The notes under the pieces are model-generated. The model saw nothing but the letters and a program-made list of their open reading frames with translations. It searched no databases and was not told the origin of the DNA. Positions 1 to 5,600 of a stretch of 11,440 bases of DNA are shown piece after piece. Where the stretch lies: the NCBI GenBank assembly GCA_009780595.1, contig WQZT01000028.1, forward strand, positions 1 to 11,440, written 5' to 3'. How positions within the stretch are numbered: the first letter of the stretch is position 1; every line of letters starts with the position of its first letter. The position numbers and the translations under genes were made by a program. This stretch comes from Treponema sp. Its GTDB lineage: Bacteria; Spirochaetota; Spirochaetia; Treponematales; Breznakiellaceae.

Positions 1-943
1 AGCGGAGGACAGAATCCTGCAATTCCGAGTCGTCAAACGGCAATCCGGGTGTACGCGGCTTTATCGTTATCGGGAAAAATTCTTCGGTAGCCACCGAACG
101 TTGCGACATATCAATCTCAAACCTGACGTCGAGATCACGCACACGGTCGGTGCTAAACGTGCTCTGGAGCGAGGCGAGAATCTTCGCACGCACCTGAGCT
201 TCATACCGCTGAATTATTCTGCGCTGGCGTTCGATAAGGGACAACCTATCCCACTCCGCCATTCCCTCGAAGTCGTTCAGTACATTTCCACGGTGATCGG
301 TGATGACGATATTCTCGTCCAGCAAACCTTCGATGGCAAAACGGAGCAAACGCTGAATACCTTTAATTTTATCGCGGTTCTCGGCAATGTCGCTTCCCGG
401 CCGCGGCGTAATGCTGACACTTGCCGTTACCGGCTTTTGCTCGGATGTAAAAAGACGATCTTGCGGAATAACAATCATAACATTCGCGTTATCAACATCA
501 TCAATTGCTTTGATATGTTGCGTAAGCATATCGGTAATAGCCCGCTGAAGGTTCACGTTTCTTTCAAAGTCGGTGAGTGTCCAGCGGTCGCGGTCGAAGA
601 GCGCCCACGGATCAATACCACTTGGAATGAGATCCTCGCGGGTGAGAATGCCCAACATTCGGCGGGCAGTTGCCTTGTCCTGAACCTGTATTATTCCGGT
701 GGGACTGACCGTCGCGCTGACACCTTCCTTATCCAGGCGCAGCAGTATGCGGTCGCGCGCGTCATCATCCCGAATGGGCGCGTTGATAAGCGGCACCAGT
801 GTCGGCGATGATGACACCGACACGAGAGCTCCCATCCCGACGATAACCACCGCGACAATTCCTACGAGAATGCCGCGCTGAAGCATCGAGCCTTTGCGCC
901 ACAGCGCCGCCGCCTGAGCAGCTAATTTTTTAAGCGTTTCCAT
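1..943 (-). CDS. fliF: Flagellar MS-ring protein FliF (partial, 3' end beyond the window)
   Basis: FliF forms the MS ring in the inner membrane, on which the rod, switch complex and export gate are built. The frame is open from the ATG at 943 to the left edge, giving 314 residues; FliF is usually about 550 residues, so roughly 55 % is present. Visible parts are a short basic N-terminus, one membrane segment at about residues 23-45, and the periplasmic YscJ/FliF-type ring domains: residues 46-55 read SSPTLVPLIN, residues about 127-140 hold a FERNVNLQRA stretch, and residues about 150-180 hold NVMIVIP followed by SEQKPVTASVSI. These match the FliF family pattern around 'EQKSPSASV'. The start is supported by GGGAGGG four bases upstream. 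The gene follows fliE after a 90-base gap that carries its own repeats and a possible -10 box. The missing part should contain the second membrane helix and the FliG-binding tail. Confidence 0.95.
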   Translation of the reverse strand, partial: METLKKLAAQAAALWRKGSMLQRGILVGIVAVVIVGMGALVSVSSSPTLVPLINAPIRDDDARDRILLRLDKEGVSATVSPTGIIQVQDKATARRMLGILTREDLIPSGIDPWALFDRDRWTLTDFERNVNLQRAITDMLTQHIKAIDDVDNANVMIVIPQDRLFTSEQKPVTASVSITPRPGSDIAENRDKIKGIQRLLRFAIEGLLDENIVITDHRGNVLNDFEGMAEWDRLSLIERQRRIIQRYEAQVRAKILASLQSTFSTDRVRDLDVRFEIDMSQRSVATEEFFPITIKPRTPGLPFDDSELQDSVLR

Positions 944-950
944 ATTCCCT

Positions 951-981
951 CCCAATCCAATCAAACCCCAATCAAATCAAA
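951..981. repeat. Two-copy 16-base-period tandem repeat in the fliF leader
   Basis: On the plus strand CCCAATCCAATCAAA (951-965) is followed after one base by CCCAATCAAATCAAA (967-981), identical at 14 of 15 positions. Each copy also contains an internal AATC(C/A)AATC sub-repeat. The first copy overlaps the fliF Shine-Dalgarno sequence (947-953). The repeat is seen directly; any role in binding a regulator or RNA is unknown. Confidence 0.8.
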
Positions 982-983
982 CG

Positions 984-989
984 ATTATA
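984..989 (-). promoter_or_regulatory. Possible -10 box ahead of fliF
   Basis: The minus strand reads a perfect TATAAT hexamer, 41 bases upstream of the fliF ATG. The hexamer 17 bases further upstream (TTATTT) is a poor -35, and there is no proper extended -10 TGn. This could be a weak internal sigma-70 promoter or chance in an AT-rich gap. Confidence 0.25.
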
Positions 990-995
990 CACAGT

Positions 996-1027
996 GCGTT
1001 GTTCAGAAATAAACGCCTAAACAACGC
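996..1027 (-). other. Inverted repeat (mRNA hairpin) in the fliE-fliF gap
   Basis: GCGTTGTT (996-1003) and AACAACGC (1020-1027) are perfect 8-base inverted copies with a 16-base loop. In the minus-strand transcript the stem can extend inward by one G-U and one A-U pair. It begins 7 bases after the fliE stop codon. No U-run follows, so it does not look like an intrinsic terminator. It may be an intercistronic stability or processing hairpin, or a protein-binding dyad overlapping the region upstream of the TATAAT box. Confidence 0.5.
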
Positions 1028-1033
1028 GCCTGT

Positions 1034-1429
1034 TTACCGTGTATTTATCAAGTCCCTCCAGCTCTGCACCATGCGGTTAATGAGATTGCGCGAAATATCC
1101 AGCGACATCCGCGCCTGAGCCTGAGCGATGGTAATATCGTGAACATTTACCGAATCAGGATCAATAAGCGCCGCCTGATGCAGCGCAGATGAGGTCTGCT
1201 GATCGGCGCTGACTTTATCCAGCGCTTGCAACATCGCCTGCTCAAACGTTCCGCTCCCTGCTGTTACAGCGCCCGCTCCGATCTTCTGCCCCATTTCGGC
1301 AATCCTCGCGCCCTGCCCCATAAAGCTCTCACGCTGGAACGCAATGTGAGACGGGTGCGTAAGGTTAAGATCAAAACTCGGCGCTTTAAGACCAGTTAAC
1401 TGCGGACGATACAAAGCATTTACATTCAT
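1034..1429 (-). CDS. fliE: Flagellar hook-basal body complex protein FliE
   Basis: FliE is the small export-substrate protein that joins the MS ring to the proximal rod. The product is 131 residues. The conserved FliE region runs from about residue 61 (TFEQAMLQALDKVSADQQ) to the end, with VHDITIAQAQARMSL at about 96-110 and SRNLINRMVQSWRDL at about 113-127, the hallmark C-terminal helix. The first 60 residues are a weakly conserved leader, making this protein somewhat longer than the usual 100-115 residues. The start at the ATG at 1429 has a strong GGGAGG six bases upstream, so the long N-terminus is probably real. It lies between flgC and fliF, the usual place in flgB-flgC-fliE-fliF operons. 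Confidence 0.95.
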   Translation of the reverse strand: MNVNALYRPQLTGLKAPSFDLNLTHPSHIAFQRESFMGQGARIAEMGQKIGAGAVTAGSGTFEQAMLQALDKVSADQQTSSALHQAALIDPDSVNVHDITIAQAQARMSLDISRNLINRMVQSWRDLINTR

Positions 1430-1459
1430 ACAATTCCTCCCAATATCGTGGAGAGCTGG

Positions 1460-1494
1460 TTTTTATTTCCCCTCTTCCCCATTCCCTTTTCTTT
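1460..1494 (-). other. Homopurine tract in the flgC-fliE gap
   Basis: In the transcript 33 of 35 bases here are purines, beginning within the flgC stop codon. It includes G-runs at 1484-1486, 1477-1480 and 1469-1472, with a fourth run at 1502-1504 inside the end of flgC. Four runs of three or more Gs, with loops of 15, 3 and 4, could in principle form a weak RNA G-quadruplex upstream of the fliE ribosome binding site. The composition is seen; the structure is inference. Confidence 0.4.
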
Positions 1495-1954
1495 ACCTAT
1501 TCCCTATATCCAGCGCGCGCTGGAACATTGACTTTGCCCCTTCAATTACTGCGGCGTTGGCTTCGTACGATCTCGTTGCCGAAAGCATATCAACCATTTC
1601 GCTTACAACGTCAACGTTGGGCATTTCGACGTAGCCCTCGCGAGGGCCGCTTTTAATCGCGTCCTCATGAGTCGGATCGTAGACAAGTTTATTCTCGCGC
1701 CGATAGTCCTTGACAATCTCAACCACTCGCACGCCCTGCCCTAACCCGTTATCAAGCCCCTCGGGCAAAAACGGCGAACGCCAAAACGGGGCATCGACGC
1801 GCGGGCGCATTATCACCTCGCTGCGTCTGAACGGTCCGCCTTCGTTGGTGCGAGTTGTCGAAGCGTTGGCAAGGTTGTCGGCGATAACATCGGCGCGAAG
1901 TCTCTGCGACGACATTCCCGAAGCTGCAATATTAATCGAAGTAAAAAGCCCCAT
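1493..1954 (-). CDS. flgC: Flagellar basal-body rod protein FlgC
   Basis: FlgC is a proximal rod component exported through the flagellar type III apparatus and assembled on the FliE/FlgB base. From the ATG at 1954 the product is 153 residues. The N-terminal rod/hook helix (INIAASGMSSQRLRADVIADNLAN, about 7-30, with the classic DNLAN) is followed by TTRTNEGGPFRRS, typical of FlgC. The C-terminal helix spans about 113-150 (NVDVVSEMVDMLSATRSYEAN onward). A TTG codon at 1957 directly precedes this ATG, but AAGGAG at 1962-1967 sits seven bases before the ATG and only four before the TTG, so ATG is preferred. There are 36 bases between the flgB stop and this start. Residues about 50-100, between the two helices, form the exposed middle domain. 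Confidence 0.96.
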   Translation of the reverse strand: MGLFTSINIAASGMSSQRLRADVIADNLANASTTRTNEGGPFRRSEVIMRPRVDAPFWRSPFLPEGLDNGLGQGVRVVEIVKDYRRENKLVYDPTHEDAIKSGPREGYVEMPNVDVVSEMVDMLSATRSYEANAAVIEGAKSMFQRALDIGNR

Positions 1955-1990
1955 CAAAAATCTCCTTCCGGTTTATCCTCAGACTAAACC

Positions 1991-2413
1991 TTAACCTCTT
2001 AATATCATACTTACTTGACTGAACTCAAAGTTCGCCATCTGCGTAGCCAGCGTATACCGAAGCTGGTTTTTCAACAGGAGGTTCACTTCCTCTTCAGCGT
2101 CAACGTTACTGCCGTTGTTCTGCGTCTGTGTTGCAAAATCCAGCACACGCCGCGGGAGCACATCCTGATGATCCATCGGCTGCCAGTTGGAAACGTGATT
2201 CGGATGAGTCTGCGTCAGCAGCAGCGCAGGGCGATTCGCCTGTGAATTGAGCGAGCGCCCAAGCTGGCTTTCAAAAGTCACTTCGGTACGTCTGAAATTG
2301 GGAACATCCGCATTGGCAAGATTGTCCGCGTACACCGCGTGGCGCAACGTTGACGCGCTCATCGAACGGTGCAGCAGATCAATCGTTTTACTAAAGTTAT
2401 TATCTACAATCAC
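1991..2413 (-). CDS. flgB: Flagellar basal-body rod protein FlgB
   Basis: FlgB is the first proximal rod subunit next to the MS ring. The 140-residue product has the N-terminal rod helix with YADNLANADVPNFRRTEV (about 28-45), the family signature, and a C-terminal helix containing NVDAEEEVNLLLKNQLRYTL (about 103-122). Both ends of such rod proteins pair into coiled coils in the assembled rod. The start codon is GTG at 2413, supported by GAGGG eight bases upstream (2422-2426); no ATG lies nearby in frame. It is the first gene of the flagellar part of the block, separated from hslU by 66 bases containing a sigma-28-like promoter match. It is therefore probably both read through from upstream and transcribed from its own promoter. 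Confidence 0.96.
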   Translation of the reverse strand: MIVDNNFSKTIDLLHRSMSASTLRHAVYADNLANADVPNFRRTEVTFESQLGRSLNSQANRPALLLTQTHPNHVSNWQPMDHQDVLPRRVLDFATQTQNNGSNVDAEEEVNLLLKNQLRYTLATQMANFEFSQVSMILRG

Positions 2414-2440
2414 TTTTTCTACCCTCTTTCCCTATCTTGA

Positions 2441-2467
2441 TCTTCGGCAATTCCAAAGACTCCCTTA
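2441..2467 (-). promoter_or_regulatory. Candidate sigma-28 (FliA-type) promoter for flgB
   Basis: In the hslU-flgB gap the minus strand reads TAAGGGAG (2467-2460), an 11-base spacer, then GCCGAAGA (2448-2441). The enterobacterial FliA consensus is TAAAGTTT-N11-GCCGATAA. The -10 element matches 6 of 8, the spacing is exact, and the -35 matches 4 of 8. A start near 2434 would leave a leader of about 20 bases containing the flgB Shine-Dalgarno. The site lies wholly outside both genes. This is a match by eye, not a proven promoter. Confidence 0.4.
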
Positions 2468-2479
2468 ATGCTCTTACTA

Positions 2480-4117
2480 CTACAGAATGTACCTGCCCAA
2501 ATCCTGATCCTTCACCAGCGTGCTAAGTTTTTCATCAACGTAGTCCACGGTGATGGGAACTTTGGCAGGCCCAATGTCCGGCGCTTCAAACGAAAGCTCT
2601 TCCAAAAGCGCTTCCATTATCGTGTGAAGGCGGCGCGCGCCGATATTCTCCAGCCGCGAATTAACTTCCGCCGCAAGCGCTGCGAGGCGGTCAATCGCCT
2701 CCGGTTTAAAGTCGATCTCGATGCCTTCGGTGCTCATCAGTTCCACGTACTGCTTGGTGAGCGCGTTCTTCGGCTCGGTGAGTATCCGCAGGAAATCTTT
2801 CTTGTCCAGCGAGTCAAGCTCCACGCGCAGGGGGAAACGCCCCTGAAGTTCCGGGATGAGATCGGAAGGCTTGGCGAGGTTAAACGCGCCCGCCGCGATA
2901 AAAAGAATGTGATCGGTGTTGACCGGTCCCCACTTCGTATTGACAGTTGCGCCTTCGACGATGGGCAGAATATCCCGCTGAACACCTTCGCGCGAAACAT
3001 CAGGCCCGCCGCCGCGATCGCCTTTTACCGCGATCTTGTCGATCTCGTCGATAAAGACAATGCCGGTTTCTTCCACCCGTTGGCGGGCTTCATCGCTCAC
3101 ACGGTCGCGGTCGATAAGCTTCTCCGATTCCTCGGCGATGATAATTTCCCGCGCCCGCTTTACCGAAACTTTCTTTTTCTTTTTCCCACCGCCAAACAAA
3201 CCCGCAAGCCCTGAAATATTTGCTTCAAAATCTTCCATACTTCCGCCCATCATTTCAAACGCCGGAATCTGCGGGTTCTGGCTCACCGAAACTTCAACCA
3301 TTCTTTCTTCCAGTTTCCCCTCCCTCAGCATCGCGCGGAATTTCTCCCGTGTTGCATTCTGCGTATCATCAGCTTTGCTGTTGGCACTTTTTCTGCCGCC
3401 CCGTTTGTTTTCTGCAGTTTCATCATCGTCGCTATCGCCTTCTAATTGCAGGCTATCATCATTCGCCGTTTTCATCCCCGAAGGAAGTCCGATCTGGATA
3501 GCTGTTCCCATAAGCGTAGAGCCTGAGTTTCCATTTGTCGGAAACGAAAACGTTCCCATTGGCCGCACAACCGGGAGTGAAGAATCATCTTGCCCCCGAT
3601 TCTTATCCTTCTGCCGCTTTTTTTTACCCGTTCCCGGCAGCAGCAGATCCAGCAGCACTTCCTCCGCGAGCTTCTCCGCTTCCAGCGTGATCGCCTCCTG
3701 CATCTCCTGCTTGACCATTTGCACTCCGGCGGCAGTGAGGTCGCGAATCATCGATTCAACATCGCGCCCCACATAACCGACTTCGGTGTACTTGGTCGCC
3801 TCGACTTTGACAAACGGCGAACCGGCGAGCTTGGCAAGCCGCCGCGCGATTTCGGTTTTGCCGACTCCGGTGGGACCTATCATCAAAATGTTTTTCGGGG
3901 TAATATCGTCGCGCAACTCCGCACTGATTTTCAGGCGGCGCATACGGTTACGCAAAGCAACGGCAACTGCGCGTTTGGCTTTTTTCTGCCCGACAATATA
4001 CTTATCAAGCTCCGCGACAATTTCGCGGGGCGTAAGGCGGTCAAGATTTTTTGTCTCTTTATCTTTTCGTGCCTCTTTTATTTCTTTTGTCTCTCTTGCC
4101 TCTTTGGTTTCTTTCAT
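2480..4117 (-). CDS. hslU: HslU, ATPase/unfoldase subunit of the HslUV protease
   Basis: HslU (ClpY) is a hexameric AAA+ unfoldase that feeds proteins into the HslV peptidase in the cytoplasm. The 545-residue product shows TPREIVAELDKYIVGQ (about 29-44), Walker A GPTGVGKT (81-88), the pore loop GYVG (114-117), Walker B IVFIDEID (353-360), GPDVSREGVQRD (371-382), the sensor-2 region IGARRLHT (492-499) and the C-terminal RYIL that docks into HslV. E. coli HslU is 443 residues, so this one is about 100 longer. The extra length is a Lys/Glu-rich extension of about 24 residues at the N-terminus and an insertion of about 75 residues within the I-domain, roughly 163-254. Nearly all of residues 2-24 are charged or small. 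The ATG at 4117 overlaps the hslV stop by one base (TGATG), and no alternative start lies between the ATG and the conserved TPREIV. Confidence 0.97.
   Translation of the reverse strand: MKETKEARETKEIKEARKDKETKNLDRLTPREIVAELDKYIVGQKKAKRAVAVALRNRMRRLKISAELRDDITPKNILMIGPTGVGKTEIARRLAKLAGSPFVKVEATKYTEVGYVGRDVESMIRDLTAAGVQMVKQEMQEAITLEAEKLAEEVLLDLLLPGTGKKKRQKDKNRGQDDSSLPVVRPMGTFSFPTNGNSGSTLMGTAIQIGLPSGMKTANDDSLQLEGDSDDDETAENKRGGRKSANSKADDTQNATREKFRAMLREGKLEERMVEVSVSQNPQIPAFEMMGGSMEDFEANISGLAGLFGGGKKKKKVSVKRAREIIIAEESEKLIDRDRVSDEARQRVEETGIVFIDEIDKIAVKGDRGGGPDVSREGVQRDILPIVEGATVNTKWGPVNTDHILFIAAGAFNLAKPSDLIPELQGRFPLRVELDSLDKKDFLRILTEPKNALTKQYVELMSTEGIEIDFKPEAIDRLAALAAEVNSRLENIGARRLHTIMEALLEELSFEAPDIGPAKVPITVDYVDEKLSTLVKDQDLGRYIL
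3580..3625 (-). other. A8 slippery run with downstream inverted repeat inside hslU
   Basis: In the transcript eight As (3625-3618) and a G are read as AAA AAA AAG (Lys165-167), containing the classic minus-one slippery heptamer A AAA AAG. Twelve bases after that AAG lie AAGAATC and GATTCTT (3604-3598 and 3586-3580), a perfect 7-base inverted repeat with an 11-base loop. A minus-one shift would meet TAA after four codons (GCG GCA GAA GGA), giving a product of about 171 residues. The sequence elements are seen; frameshifting is speculative. The 12-base spacing is longer than usual and the stem is AU-rich. Confidence 0.3.
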
Positions 4118-4668
4118 CAGTTCGCTCCTTCAAGTTCTTCGATAACTATCTGATCGTTGGTATAAATGCAAATATCCGCCGCGATTTTCAAGCTACGCTC
4201 GGCAATTTCCCGTGCGGAAAAATCCGAGCCGTTCAAATACGCCAGTGCCGCCGCGTACGCGTAATTCCCGCCTGAGCCGATGGCAAGCGCGTCTTCCGCC
4301 GGCTCGATAACATCGCCAGTCCCCGAAATAAGCAACGTCTTGCTGATGTCCGCCACCAGCAACAGCGCTTCAAGGCGGCGCAGGGCGCGGTCGGTGCGCC
4401 AATCTTTCGCCAATTCCACAGCAGCCCTCGTCAGGTCGCCTGAGTATTCTTTAAGCTTAGCCTCAAATCGGTCGAACAGTGTAAACGCATCAGCAGTCGC
4501 CCCGGCAAACCCGCACAACACTTTGTTGTCCGCCAGCCGCCTGACTTTGCGGGCGTTGTTCTTCATCACCGTTTGCCCCATGCTCACCTGCCCGTCTCCC
4601 GCCATCGCAACCTTTCCGTTGCGGCGTACTGATAAAATCGTAGTTGAACGAAACTTATTATCTTCCAT
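4117..4668 (-). CDS. hslV: HslV, threonine peptidase subunit of the HslUV protease
   Basis: HslV (ClpQ) is the proteasome-like dodecameric peptidase partnered by HslU. The 183-residue product carries [10 protein letters not shown] (9-18) and [15 protein letters not shown] (22-36), then [43 protein letters not shown] and a C-terminal [17 protein letters not shown]. Aligned to E. coli HslV, the nucleophile is Thr9, with Asp25 and Lys41 as the other catalytic residues. The first eight residues (MEDNKFRS) must be removed to expose Thr9, because no start codon lies closer to it. Short leaders of this kind also occur in Thermotoga and Bacillus homologues. The ATG has GGGAG seven bases upstream, overlapping the end of xerC. 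It is co-transcribed and probably translationally coupled with hslU. Confidence 0.97.
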   Translation of the reverse strand: MEDNKFRSTTILSVRRNGKVAMAGDGQVSMGQTVMKNNARKVRRLADNKVLCGFAGATADAFTLFDRFEAKLKEYSGDLTRAAVELAKDWRTDRALRRLEALLLVADISKTLLISGTGDVIEPAEDALAIGSGGNYAYAAALAYLNGSDFSAREIAERSLKIAADICIYTNDQIVIEELEGAN

Positions 4669-4679
4669 ATAATGCTCCC

Positions 4680-5600
4680 TTACTTGTTCCCTTGTTTGCT
4701 CTGCCCACCGTGCGGGTGCGCCTTACTGTAAACTTTTCTCAGCCGCTCCATATTAACGTGCGTGTAACGCTGTGTCGTGCTGATACTCGCGTGCCCCAAA
4801 AGCTCCTGCACCACCCGCACATCGCAACCTGAGTTTACCAGGTGCGTGGCAAAGCTGTGCCGTAGCGCGTGCGGGTTGATATTTTTCCCAAGCCCCGAAC
4901 GCTCGGCGTACTTTGAAATAATCCAGCGCACGCCGGGAACGGAAATCGGCGCACCTTTCAGGCTGATAAAAAACCTGTCGGTTGGCCGCTCCGCTTTGAT
5001 CCGCAGCGTGCGCTCCGGCACATACGCGCGGAGAGCTTCGCACGCCTCGTCAGAAAAAAACACCTGCCGCTCTTTGTCGCCTTTGCCGATAATCCGCGCG
5101 CCCAGAAAATCCGTCTGCATATTTTTTAGCGACAGCGACGCGAGTTCGGAAATACGAAGTCCGGCGGAATACATCGACAAAATCAGCGCCTTGTCCCGCG
5201 CCGGCCACAGTATGTCCGCTTTGTCAGGCAGTCGCGAGAACTGCGCCATTTCGCCTTCCCACAGAAACACCGGCAGCGGCTTGGGCGTTTTCAGATTCCG
5301 CAATGATGACGACGGATCATCGGCGCGGTAGCCGAAACGCAGCATCCAGCGGTAAAAACCGCGCACACACGACAGGGCGCGGTTCACGCTTACCGATGCC
5401 GCGCCCTCGGCGGAAAGGTCGGCGATAAAACTCCTCACCTGCGAAGGAGACGCTTCCTCCGGCGCAAAGCCGTGGTTGTCGCAGTAGGCGGAAAACGCCG
5501 CAAGATCGCCCCGGTACGCACACGCCGTGCGCGGGGAAACTCCCTGCACAGACGAGAGGTAGGCAAGGTAGTCTTCAGCTTTCTTATTCATCGCCGTCAT
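4680..5600 (-). CDS. xerC: Tyrosine recombinase XerC (CodV-type)
   Basis: XerC works with XerD to resolve chromosome dimers at a dif site. The 306-residue product has an N-terminal SAM-like core-binding domain (about 1-90) and a C-terminal catalytic domain. All catalytic residues are visible: Arg149 (SAGLRISEL), Lys173 (GKGDKER), His244 and Arg247 ([11 protein letters not shown]), His270 ([11 protein letters not shown]) and nucleophile Tyr279 (QRYTH). The VYSKAHPHG ending resembles the XerC VYDAAHP ending. Position next to hslV matches Bacillus codV-clpQ. The ATG at 5600 overlaps the end of topA by 17 bases with GGGGAAGG upstream; an in-frame ATG at 5591 is an equally plausible start. The XerC/XerD split between the two recombinases rests on these local cues and is less certain than the family. 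Confidence 0.93.
   Translation of the reverse strand: MTAMNKKAEDYLAYLSSVQGVSPRTACAYRGDLAAFSAYCDNHGFAPEEASPSQVRSFIADLSAEGAASVSVNRALSCVRGFYRWMLRFGYRADDPSSSLRNLKTPKPLPVFLWEGEMAQFSRLPDKADILWPARDKALILSMYSAGLRISELASLSLKNMQTDFLGARIIGKGDKERQVFFSDEACEALRAYVPERTLRIKAERPTDRFFISLKGAPISVPGVRWIISKYAERSGLGKNINPHALRHSFATHLVNSGCDVRVVQELLGHASISTTQRYTHVNMERLRKVYSKAHPHGGQSKQGNK

Noticed and set aside
101-811. Plus-strand open frame of 236 codons at the left end
   Set aside because: The minus strand here encodes a clear FliF without any stop; the plus frame is its shadow.
996-1027. Intrinsic terminator between fliE and fliF
   Set aside because: The stem exists but no U-run follows in the transcribed direction, and fliF continues directly.
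1955-1957. TTG start for flgC one codon upstream
   Set aside because: Shine-Dalgarno spacing (seven bases to ATG, four to TTG) favours the ATG at 1954.
2468-3776. Plus-strand open frames opposite hslU
   Set aside because: They are antisense to Walker A/B-containing hslU sequence, and their products are low-complexity Ser/Phe/Arg-rich translations typical of shadow frames.
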